64,000 bases of DNA from Synaphobranchus kaupii. Taxonomy: Eukaryota > Chordata > Actinopteri > Anguilliformes > Synaphobranchidae. The position numbers were made by a program, and so were the translations under genes. Position 1 is the stretch's first letter; the number at the start of each line of letters is the position of its first letter. The notes beneath the pieces are model-generated. The model did not search any database, was not told where the DNA came from, and saw only the letters and a list, made by a program, of their open reading frames with translations. Positions 28,917 through 38,700 of this stretch are shown here, in pieces. The stretch is from contig CM056376.1 in the NCBI GenBank assembly GCA_029718625.1, forward strand, positions 108,757,097 through 108,821,096, in the 5' to 3' direction.

Positions 28917-30854
28917 GGGCCCTATCTTACACCCGGCGCAAAGAGGCGCTAACCTAAACACAAGTGTCTTTGCTATCTTACACCCGGCGCTAGGTTCATT
29001 ATAACGCCTAACGCTTACTTCCTTTAACCAACATGTATTCTTGCGCCCGTTGCAAGTGATCTGGGCGTGTTGGTCTTAAGATGAGGAGTGGCCAGGATTC
29101 TTTTTGGCGTCTAAAGTCATGTCGCAGTTGTTTACATGTTATTTTAACGGCGCATATAAGTGCGTCTACATAGGCATGTGCAGGGGCGCGCACAAGCATG
29201 ACTAAAATATCAAGATTACAATGTGAAATATTATTGTGTAGGCTATATCAAAAAATGCATAATAATAAAAGGGTCCATAGGTCCACATAGCTACCTTTCC
29301 CTCAGTGAAGGGGAATGCCTTAAATTGCTTTCAGCCCACTCCATCAACATCCAGGCGATGTGCGATGGTACGGGACAATGGCTATCCATTAATTAATAGA
29401 CGGACATTTCAGTTCTGAAAATGCGCTTCAGATGTCATTACAATACAGCTCTGTTTATCTAGGAATACAGCCTGTAAGTAAATAGAATGGTTTGTGACTA
29501 AAAAAAGTTCAAAACCTTGTCCAGTGAATATTGCATTTATTGTTTTTCAAATAGTCTAGGCTACAGCGGATTCGCTGTGCATAAGGTTTTTTTCGATAGC
29601 CTCTGGTTAAAAAACTGAGATAAATGTCACCATGTTAACTAAATTGTAACTTTAGCTATTCTTCGTCCTTCATATTTTTTTAAATTACAGTGACCAGGTT
29701 TCCATACTCTCAGCTTATTAAAACCCAGCTGATTTCACCTGTTATTCCATAACTGAACAAAACGATTTTAAAGAGAACTAAGCACGTCACACAATTCATT
29801 CACAATTCATTTTAATGCCATTCTCTGCATGTGCGCTGCATGTTCTCTGTTCCCCCTGCTGTAAGTCGCACGTTTCATGGTCTTCCTGGGAAAGTGAATT
29901 GTTTTAAAGCATTACGCTACAAGTAAAACAGGTTGGTCACATTTCCATAAACAGGACACTATTAAACAAGGGGAAATATGCGTGAACATATGGGTTGTTG
30001 CTTTATTGTATTTAGTGTCATCATTAAGGCAAAAATAACGGTATTTATGTTATTAATCAATATTACTATGCAGGTAGCCTAATGTACTTCGGATGAAGCT
30101 TGAACTTCGAGAACTCCATGAGAACAGCCTCATGGAATTGATGTTTGACACTTTCATTGCATAATCAAACGAAATTTGCTGAACAAGCAGGCTAATTTGG
30201 CGTTTTCTAAGGTGAGACTGAAGCCATTGATAGCTTATTCTCAGCTGTTGCAGGTCCTTTTAATGAAATTTAACCGCATATATTTTGTAAAATAACAGCC
30301 CTGTCGGGAATTACTGGGAACTCATAGGCTAATGGTTAGTCCGAATAATATTGATCATACTCCATTTAGCCTATTCCTTGATCGCACTAAACACGCACGA
30401 GCCTGTCTGTTTCGCCATCATATAAGCAATCCGCCAAGGTGGAATAGCAGGCTTTTAAAGGGAATGGGATATGACATTTTGATTGGTTTATTGCATCTCA
30501 CGCCCAAGACACACCTATAATTAATGAAGAGACTAGGTTCAGCCCACTTGCACGCTGCGCCGTGCTTAGCGCCCAAAAAATACGCCGTTAAAATAGCAAA
30601 AGTGGACTTGGACACGCCCTAAATGGACTTTACGCCATGCGCTTAGACCAAGTGCCAAGATCGCCAAGATAGAACCCTAAGTTGTTCCTAAGATGTTGGA
30701 CTATGTTTCACAATCATTATTTTATTTTATTTTTTTACATGAGCAATATAGACATGATTCGTCTTCCCTGAACCCGTGTTCGCTGATAGAGACACACATA
30801 AACCAGCAGACAACAAATTTCAAATAGTGTTGTCAATCTGATCCTTGCCTGTTT
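28917..30854. mobile_element. GGGCCCTATC-type dispersed repeat, copy A
   Basis: The repeat starts GGGCCCTATCTTACACCCGG. An inverted counterpart, CGCCAAGATAGAACCCTA, ends at 30678. The shared sequence with copy C nonetheless runs on for about 175 bp to 30854 (GATCCTTGCCTGTTT). The interior is rich in GGCGC-type words near the ends. Compared with B and C, this copy lacks about 70 bp after TTTTTGGCGT but keeps the middle that C lost. There are no coding motifs. It is probably a non-autonomous DNA element; I do not assign a superfamily. Confidence 0.7.
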
Positions 30855-31430
30855 AAGTACCTTATTGGCTAGCAGTTGCCTTTTTAGATGACAGGTCACA
30901 TGAATGAATGTTCTCATTAGGTTCAGAGGTCAAAGCTGGGTTATGACAGAACATTCAGGGTTTGAGAATAGTGTTGTAGTAGTAAAGAGCTAGCACATGC
31001 AAATATGTCACTGTGCAATGCAATGCACAATGTGATTTTGGCAAGTAGGATATGCTCCTGGATCAACATAATTATTGGTGTTCCTGGAACAATGTTCCTA
31101 TTAACCAATCATCACCCTTTGATGATCAATGTGTGCTGAACAGCCTTCCCCTGAGCCTGATTTCAAAATTCTCTGGAACATTGTGATTTCCAGAGAGTTG
31201 ACCTATTGTTGACCCCCCCCCCCCCCCCCCCCCCCCCATTTAAGTTCATAATATTGAACAAAATCATTGATTTACTGAAAATATTTTTAGCTTTAGTTTC
31301 AGTCATTCATTTAAATGAGCACTCTTGGTAGTTTCTATTATTACAGTGCCAAGCTGAACTAACATTAGCTAGCTAGCTAGTTAGCTTGCTTGTCTTATTA
31401 GCTTAAAATTAATACTGACAGTTTAACTTT
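30855..31430. other. No gene; poly-C run and GCTA repeats
   Basis: A run of 25 C lies at 31213-31237. A short (GCTA)n stretch lies near 31370-31382. Nothing else is recognised. Confidence 0.6.
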
Positions 31431-31439
31431 GTGAACCAT

Positions 31440-31985
31440 ACAAAGACCTCTGATGGTGTACCATCATTACCATGTTGATCCTGAATTGATATGCTAATGT
31501 CGATCCAGGATGATTATCACATTTTTGGTCCTAGATAGATTTGTTAATGTTGATCCAGGACCATCGTCACCATGTTGATCCTTCATAGACTTACATTTAC
31601 ATTTTAAACATTTGGCAGACGCTCTTATCCAGAGCGACGTACATTAGTGCATTTTCCAACCTGAAACAAGTGTGTTAAAAACAACCCTAAAAGGTAAATA
31701 CGAATTCAAACACCGGGGCGCAGTCAGTATGATTATATATATATTTATTTATTTATTTATTTTATTTTTTTTTGGGGGGGGTGGGGGTGGGGGACCACAC
31801 GATATCAATCATTGGCGTGCACAACTTGTTGATCCAGGACCATCATCACCATGTTGATCCAGCATAGATTTGCTAATGTCGATCCAAAATGACTATCATA
31901 TTATCGAGCCTGGATAGATGTTTGCCATATAGACCATCTTTGCCATATAGATCCTGGATAGATTTGCTAATGTTGATCCAGGATG
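31440..31985. repeat. Degenerate tandem repeat, interrupted by an L2 tail
   Basis: Words such as ATGTTGATCCAGGA and ATAGATTTGCTAATGT alternate at roughly 50-60 bp spacing from 31440 to 31985. The series is interrupted at 31595-31825 by a minus-strand L2-type tail (TTTGGCAGACGCTCTTATCC), then an A/T run and a G-rich run. Weaker GATCC words continue to about 32290. Confidence 0.7.
31595..31665 (-). mobile_element. L2-type 3' tail fragment
   Basis: TTACATTTACATTTT, then GGCAGACGCTCTTATCCAG, then GCGACGTACA. This is the inverse of the conserved L2/SINE tail. Only about 70 bp is recognisable. Confidence 0.7.
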
Positions 31986-31990
31986 ATCAT

Positions 31991-32565
31991 ATTTTAGATT
32001 TTTCTTAATCCTATTTCGTCAATCTTTTGCCTGTAGTGACTAAGGATACTTAACCAATCTGTTGCCATTTTGTATAAAAATTTGATAGATATGCCAATGA
32101 TCCAGTGTAATCATTGTGGTTTCTTCATGGATCAAGCTAGTTTCTCGAATTTAGATAATGACTTCATTGTAGATTTTAAAAAGGCCAATTTTGAACAGAT
32201 TACAATTGCCACTCTTTATCCAGGCTAAAGACCACCCTGATAATCCTGGTTTGGTCAATTTTGTTATAGACCGCCAGTGTTGATCAAGGATAATTATGAC
32301 TGTGTACATCCCAGATAGCATAAACAAAATAAATTTTAAATTGAATACATAGGATAGGATAAATATCACTGACTATCGTGAGTAAACATATTTCCTCCAT
32401 GTTTTGAAACCTTTACCATTGTCTTTATTTTACACATCGTAGTTCATCATCGTTCCCCAATTTTTAATTCGACAGGCTGTTTTTTCATTTCTGCTAACTG
32501 CATCATGAACAAAATAAAATCAATTGACAGAAAAAGTGCTTGAGTGCTCTGTCCTCATCTTGTGA
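31991..32565. other. No recognisable gene
   Basis: AT-rich sequence with a few further decayed words of the GATCC repeat up to about 32290, then nothing recognised. Confidence 0.45.
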
Positions 32566-32689
32566 CATACATCATCTTGTGATGCACCTGGACACATCAT
32601 CAGTGATGTTACCCGGGGTCATTGGGTGTTTCGGGTTTTTCAACAATCAGACACCCTTGCCCAGGCGACCCAGCCGGAGTTGATCAAGT

Positions 32690-33720
32690 CCCGGTTTGTG
32701 TCCAGGTAGCACTACCCCACCCATGGCTCTCCTCTCTTGATCCACAGCCACCTTGAAGCAACTTCTGCTGCCTCTGTGGCCATCTTGATAGCCCTTCGCC
32801 TACTGGCCCCTGTGATGCCGAGCATGTTGTAGGCCCTGCAGAGGGACTGGCCTGCAAACCCTCTGCATCCCACCTTAATGGGCTCGCACCTTGCTCGCCA
32901 CCCCGTTGTTTCGGCATTCTTCAACTAGCTCAGCGTACTTTGCCCTCTTCCTCTCGTTAGCCTCCTCAATGCGGTCCTCCCAGGGAATGGTGAGTTCCAA
33001 GAGAATGATCTGCTTGGAGGCTTCTGAGATCAGCACCAAGTCTGGCCTTAGCGTTGTTGTGGCAACAGTTTCTGGAAACTTCAGTTGCTTCCCCAGGTCA
33101 ACTTTCAGCTCCCAGTCTTGTGCCGTTGCTAGCTGGCCAGAGGAGGTGGTCCTGGCAGCTGATGTTAGCTTCTCCCTGCACCTTGTCGTAGCGAGGTGTT
33201 ATGCTGCTACCCAGGCCAGCCCTTCCACGAGACCACTGTGCCCACCAGCACCATGTGCCTTAGCCGCGACTCAGCAACATCCACGGCCTCTGCTGCCCTC
33301 CACTTCCGTCCTGTCCTGACCTCGATGCCAGCCTGAGAGACTTTTGGGTCACAGGACTCTCGGTATTGCAGCAACTCTCTAGTACAAGTCACCATGAATT
33401 ATTCATTCAGGCTGCTGATGGGGAGATTTAGCTTGTTGTTCTGCCCATACAGGGCGATGCTGCTCAGGCTCCGAGGTAGTCCCAGCCATTTCCGTAGGAA
33501 CCTGCTGACCCTCCTCTCAAAGCCCTCTACTGTAGAGATCAGGACCTCATAGACTAAGAGGGCCAGAGAATCCATGGGAGGATGCCATGTTGGTAAATTC
33601 AGGCCTTAAACTTGCCAGGTAAGCCTGACTTGTCCACTGCAGTTAGCCAGGTTTCCAGCTCTTAGTTGGTTGCGCAGATGGATGCTGTGTCTCTCAGGCT
33701 GCAGTCAAACACCTTTCCCA
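32690..33720 (-). pseudogene. HERO-type LINE C-terminus with restriction-like endonuclease
   Basis: Read from about 33720 downwards on the minus strand, with frame changes: GKVFDCSLRDTASI, LTAVDKSGLPGKFKA, GFERRVSRFLRKWLGLPRS, ALYGQNNKLNLP, AGIEVRTGRKWRAAEAVD, then the endonuclease core TLRPDLVLISEAS and ILLELTIPWEDR, and EANERKRAKYAEL. The R-PD and E positions of the PD-(D/E)xK-like nuclease of R2-group LINEs are kept. The last block reads CEPIKVGCRGFAGQSLCRAY and ends near 32712. Stops and frameshifts break it into pieces, so no full-length protein can be made. Confidence 0.78.
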
Positions 33721-33726
33721 GGCTAT

Positions 33727-34251
33727 TCACTGGTTTCTCAGTGATGGATGGTATCTGGGTGTTGCCTTTTGCTTCCAAGATGGAATCGGCGTCTTCGTCA
33801 AACTGGGGCCACTCCTTCTCCTTGTTAGCTTGGGTGTTGCACCCTTGGCCATTGCTTCCAAGATGGAATCGGCGTCTTCGTCGAACTGGGGCCACTCCTT
33901 CTCCTTGTTAGCTTGGGGCCACTTGACTCGACGATGTTCTGTTGCTCTGCGTGGGTCTGGGGCTTGTGTCACCTGGAAGTTCCGGGCACTGTGGGGTGAC
34001 TCCGGGCCTGGCTCCTCCTGCGTCTCACCAGGAGTAGTTCCTGAGCGCTGTGACAATTGCACCGTCCGCACGCATTTCAACTTGGCCTGGTGGATCTTCA
34101 GGCCACGCGGGTTCTTACACACCTTGCCGCAAACGCATTCCATGCTCGTCGTTGTATTTCCATTGCCATGTGTCGGTTTGTGGTAGTCACTGGTTGTTCC
34201 AGACAGAAGCTTGTGACATACATCATCTTCTGATGCACCTGGACACATCAT
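33727..34251 (-). pseudogene. HERO-type LINE N-terminus with zinc finger
   Basis: A 174-residue frame. It holds a CCHC/C2H2-like finger, CVCGKVCKNPRGLKIHQ followed by AKLKC, as in the N-termini of R2-group LINEs, where it binds target DNA. After a Pro/Thr-rich linker comes WPQFDEDADSILEA. That stretch and its flanks occur twice, about 90 bp apart (33768-33840 and 33859-33915), in different frames. The frame then runs into sequence that belongs to the post-RT part of the protein, read out of frame, which marks the internal deletion. Confidence 0.7.
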
Positions 34252-34274
34252 CAGTGATGTTACCTGGGGTCATC

Positions 34275-34984
34275 CAATGATGGTAAAAAAAGGACCAACA
34301 ATAGCTGAAACACAGACACACCCACACAAGAGGAAGTGAGAGGACACACAGAGGAGCAGCCCCGTCTCTCATTTGTACCTCTGACCCCCAAATTGACCCA
34401 GTCCCACCCAGGTGCAGCCAATTTCTGTAATTGTTAGCTGGGAGAAAGATATGTAAAGCGAGAACAGGTAGAATACCTGTATAACCTGCATCGTGCCATG
34501 CGCAACCCCCAGGAATGGAGGGACGTAGCAGTTTAAGTAGCAACTAGCTAGCTATCTTAGCTCAGTTAGGCAGTAGGCACGGCATGACCTCAGCTATAAA
34601 TACAAGCCGCTAATATTACTTTACTACTATGAGTGATGGAAATAAGGTAGCATTAAAACATTTAAACTAAATCTATGCTGGAATTCAATTCTGCAAACAG
34701 AAATGCAGTTATTGTGCACAAAATAGTTTACCACTCTAGAAACTGTGGCATTTTGGAGGGAAATTTGAAATTGCTCAGGAGTGGGAGGTAGTTTGGCACA
34801 GCCCTGATGACATCAGAGGGAAATGATTAGTCAATAGGAATGTTGGTCCAGGAACTTGTCCTACTTGGGTAATTCTAGAAAAAGGAAGTCAAAACCCAAT
34901 AAAAAATTCCCCATTGGTCTCTACAGCATCTAATGATCTTGTAGCATCATTGCATACTGAAATCTCTAACATCTAACATCAACT
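34275..34984. other. No recognisable feature
   Basis: Unique-looking sequence. Its short open frames have no motif. Confidence 0.45.
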
Positions 34985-35205
34985 CCTATGGTAAAATTAC
35001 ATTACATTACAGGCATTTAGCAGACAATCTAAAGCGACTTACACAACATTTGCATTTTTTTTTACATAGTATCAATTTCTACAGCTGGATATACTGTATA
35101 TACTGAAGTAATGCAGGTGAAGTACCTTGCTCAACGATACAATGGCAGTGTCCTACCTGGGAATCGAACCGGCAACCATTCAGTTACAAGCCAAGTTCAT
35201 TAAAT
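34985..35205 (-). mobile_element. tRNA-headed SINE with L2 tail
   Basis: On the minus strand it has a tRNA-like head with a clear B box, GGTTCGATTCCC (complement of about 35157-35168). A body block GAGCAAGGTACTTCACC follows, then the L2-type tail GTCGCTTTAGATTGTCTGC and AAATGCC with (TGTAA)n at 34985-35005. A tRNA-type promoter and a LINE-like tail together define a SINE moved by an L2 reverse transcriptase, as described for eel UnaSINE/UnaL2. This is the clearest copy in the window. The A box end is weak. Confidence 0.75.
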
Positions 35206-36090
35206 ATTATAAATCAACTAACAGTTATAAACTCCAATAGTGTCTATATGAGAACAGCAGGGAAACTATGCACTCTATAAGAGAATTTGTCACTGACATG
35301 CAGAATCCTGCTTTGCTCAATAATATATTTTCTGTGCTCTGTAATTATCTGGCCATTGCCAGTCATGTGACCTTTGACATAGAACCTCTCTTCCTGTTTC
35401 CTCTTCTGTAAAACTAAAAGAAAAATAACTAAGACTAACTAAACAAACATGAAACCCCAGTTTACGACTGACACGCTATGCTCCCCCTCTGCCATGGAGA
35501 GTTTTAGAATTGTTACCGGCAACCGACAACAATGTGCTTACATCTTTCATTGCTTTGCTTCATTTTTATGTGTGCAAGAAGTAAATATCACCTGCAGTAT
35601 CACTTTTCAACTGCAGGGAAGGCATCTGACACCTTTATGGAGATTTTATAGACAGAGATCCTTGTACATATTTGGTTTTACATGGATACCTTCCCAAATA
35701 AAAGGTATCACTCCACTGAAAGCCTTAGGGGGGAAAATGTTAACCTTGATCAGCGAGTCTAACTGCTCAAACAAGTGCTTTTGAAATTGATAAGCTATGT
35801 CTTGAAAAGAGAAGATTCCAGAGAGACATTTTATTGCATTGTGCCACTGAAAACAAGAGGTTTTAAAACAGTTATGTATCAACACAAGTCACTAATCCTA
35901 CAGTGGTGTGGAGTAAAACAAAGCAGGTGCTGCTACCACAAAACAACAACTTATGACTTGGATTTAAAGAAAAAGGTTTTCTATTTTGTTATAATATATA
36001 TGTGTAATCATTTTTCCTGCTGTAGGTTTTTCTTCACATTTTTTGACAAGAGCATAAGGGTGTGGTGTCCCCACATATAGGTACAGTATA
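35206..36090. other. No gene supported
   Basis: Frames at 35449-35784 and 35775-36080 (plus strand) are about 100 codons each. They have no recognised motif and ordinary AT-rich composition. I do not call them genes. Confidence 0.45.
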
Positions 36091-36092
36091 TA

Positions 36093-36901
36093 CACTGCCT
36101 GGCCAAAAAAAAAAAGTCGCACACTCTAATATTTCGTTGGACCGCCTTTAGCTTTGATTATGGCGCGCATTCGTCGTGGCATTGTTTCGACAACCTTATG
36201 CAATGTTACAACATTTATTTCCATCCAGAGTTGCATTAATTTTTGGCCGAGATCTTGTATTGAGGACGGGAGAGTCGAACCACTTCGTAAAGTCTTCTCC
36301 AGCACATCCCAAAGACTTTCAATGGGGTTAAGGTCAGGACTCTGGTGGCCAATTCATGTGTGAAAATGATTCCTCGTGCTCCCTGAACCACTCTTTCACA
36401 ATTTGAGCCCGATGAATCTTGGCATTGTCGTCCTGGAATATGCCCATTGATGGGATAACCTGGTCATTCAGTACATTCAGGTACTCAACTGAGTACTCCA
36501 TCCAGAGTTGCATTAATTTTTGGCCGAGATCTTGTATTGAGGATGGGAGAGTCGAACCACTTCGTAAAGTCTTCTCCAGCACATCCCAAAGACTTTCAAT
36601 GGGGTTAAGATCAGGACTCTGGTGGCCAATTCATGTGTGAAAATGATTCCTCGTGCTCCCTGAACCACTCTTTCACAATTTGAGCCCGATGAATCTTGGC
36701 ATTGTCGTCCTGGAATATGCCCATTGATGGGATAACCTGGTCATTCAGTACATTCAGGTACTCAACTGAATTCATTTTATTGCTGCATAACATTGCTGAG
36801 CCTAGGCCTGTCCAATTGAAGCAACCCCAGATCATAACACTGCCTCCAGAGGCTTGTACAGTGGGCACTATGCATGACGGGTGCAACAGCGACAGGCAGT
36901 G
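36093..36901 (-). mobile_element. Tc1-like DNA transposon with 277-bp internal duplication (copy 2)
   Basis: The left end is CACTGCCTGGCCAAAAAAA and the right end is the inverse, GCGACAGGCAGTG. TA duplications lie at 36091-36092 and 36902-36903. It is the same family as 11274-12117. The interior contains a 277-bp head-to-tail duplication (36221-36497 and 36498-36774), nearly identical, that repeats part of the transposase gene. Confidence 0.92.
36240..36886 (-). pseudogene. Tc1-like transposase with duplicated catalytic block
   Basis: The minus-strand frame from 36886 reads [16 protein letters not shown], then [19 protein letters not shown] with the second catalytic Asp, and breaks after WPPES. 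The Glu segment ([22 protein letters not shown]) follows in another frame. The 277-bp duplication then repeats [11 protein letters not shown] and the Glu region. Without the N-terminus, and with two half-domains, the product cannot be an active transposase. Confidence 0.85.
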
Positions 36902-36944
36902 TATATATACATATATATATAGATATATATGTACTGTATATATA

Positions 36945-37282
36945 CAGTGAGCACCATAGTTAATTGGACAGTGACATTCTTTGTTATTTTGGTTCTGTAC
37001 ACTAGCACTTTAAGTTTGAAAAGATACAATGACGATGAGGTTGAAGTGCAGACTGTCAGCTTTAATTTGAGGGTATTTTCATCCATATTGGATGAACCGT
37101 TTAGAAAGTATAGAACCTTTAGCACACAGCCCCCCCCCCCCCAATTTCAGGCATCGAAAAATAAATATTGGACAGTTTAACATAATGTAGAATAAAGTAA
37201 TCATCTTTAATATTTGGTCGCACATCCTTTGTATGCCATGGCTTCCTGATGTCTGTGACCCAACAATATCAAAAGACACTTG
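36945..37282 (+). mobile_element. Tc1/mariner-type 5' end fragment
   Basis: It starts CAGTGAGCACCATAGTTAAT after a TA (36943-36944). It continues with TTGAAAAGATACAATGACGA, CAGACTGTCAGCTTTAATTTG and a poly-C run at 37130-37142. This is the conserved 5' inverted-repeat region of a widespread fish Tc1/mariner family. It breaks off at 37282, where copy B of the GGGCCCTATC repeat begins. Confidence 0.7.
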
Positions 37283-38318
37283 GGGCCCTATCGTACACCC
37301 GGCGCAAAACGGCGCTAACCCAATCGCAAGTGTCTTTGCTATCTTACACCCGGCGCTGGGTTCATTATAACGCCTAGCGCACACGTTGTTTAACTACCAT
37401 GTATTCTTCCGCCCGTTGCAAGTGAACTGGGCGTGTTGGTCTTAAGATGAGGAGTGGCCAGGATTATTTTTGGCGTATTGCTATCTTGAGCCAGCAGAAA
37501 GCGCCTGTGCTATAACCACCACAAACCTGGTCTAAAGTCATGTCACAGTTGTTTACATGTTATTTTAACGGTGCATATAAGTGCGTCTACATAGGTGTGT
37601 GCACAATGCGCGTACCCTCCTGTCTGTTACACACAGGGCGCGCACAAGCATGACTAAAATATCTAGATCACAATGTGAAATATTATTATTGTGTAGGCTA
37701 TATCAAAAATGCATAATAATAAAAGGTTCCATAGGACCACATACCTTTCCCTCAGCGAAGAGGAATGCCACATTACATTGCTCTCAGTCCACTCCATCAA
37801 CATCCAAGCGATGTACGATGGTACAGGACAATGGCTATCCATTAAAAAGGAGCTGATAACACCTACTGTATATCAAGCCTAATGCACAAATTGTCATTTA
37901 CACCTAATGCGTGAATTGTCATTCAATGGAAAACTCGCGCACTACAATAGATGGACATTTGAGTTCTGAAAATGCGCTTCAGATGTCATTACAATACAGC
38001 TCTGTTTATCTAGGAATACAGCCTGTAAGTAAATAGAATGGTTTGTGACTGAAAAAAGTTCAAAGCCTTGTCCAGTGAATATTGCTTTTATTGTTTTTCA
38101 AATAGCCTAGGCTACAGCGGATTCGCTGTGCATAAGGTTTTTTAAATAGCCTATGGTTAAAAAACGGAGATAAATGTCACCATGTTAACTGAATTGTAAC
38201 CTTAGCTATTCTTCGTCCTTTTTTTTTATTACAGTGACAAGGTTTCCATACCCTCAGCTTATTAAAACCCTGCTGATTTCACCTGTTATTCCATAACTGA
38301 ACAAAAGATTTTAAAGAG
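37283..38318. mobile_element. GGGCCCTATC-type dispersed repeat, copy B
   Basis: It shares the left end and the middle with copies A and C, including the GAGCCAGCAGAAAGCGCC block missing from A. It is cut off at about 38318 (TTTTAAAGAGAACTA), losing the right third. Confidence 0.75.
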
Positions 38319-38660
38319 AACTATATAATTATTCTATGAAGATATGCTCAACTTTGTCTTTTTTTGGGGTGTTGTGTCAGTTTTAAATTTAGTTTTTACC
38401 ACCCTATATTCCACCTGAAGGTAGACGCAAAAACATGATTGCTGCAGCACAGCAAAGTGATATTGTGAGCTTCTGAGGATGGAGATATGTGATTAAAAAA
38501 CAAAGAAAAGGGAATATTTGGGAACAGATACTGGCTTTATAACGTTACTCGAATAAATTAATAGCTGTGAATCTGTAATACTGGTTTTGCAAGGGGAGCT
38601 TTGAAAGAATAAACGTGCATCTCATTATACGGTGCTTTCCCTTACTGATGACATTGACAG

Positions 38661-38700
<40 letters not shown>

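Larger units (their letters stand above)
32568..34273 (-). mobile_element. R2/HERO-type LINE, internally deleted
   Basis: This minus-strand remnant joins the N-terminal zinc-finger region (34251-33727) to the C-terminal end of the reverse transcriptase and the restriction-like endonuclease (about 33720-32700). The catalytic RT palm is missing. Both ends carry the same sequence of about 62 bp (CTTGTGACATACATCATCTT to ATCAGTGATGTTACC), at 32568-32622 and 34208-34262. The restriction-like endonuclease identifies the R2 group. HERO is my best family match, from the protein motifs. Confidence 0.75.

Noticed and set aside
30418..30615. Conserved 65-74 codon frame present in copies A and C (also 61026-61250)
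   Set aside because: The conservation is explained by the dispersed repeat itself. The frame is short, absent from copy B and has no domain.
31213..31237. Poly-C run as a regulatory or structural motif
   Set aside because: Homopolymer runs of this kind are common in this window (also poly-G at 54703-54721), and their length is often unreliable in assemblies.
35157..35168. tRNA gene suggested by the B box GGTTCGATTCC
   Set aside because: No cloverleaf pairing is present, and an L2-type tail follows. It is a SINE head. The same applies to the B-box-like words near 27197, 41650 and 48757.
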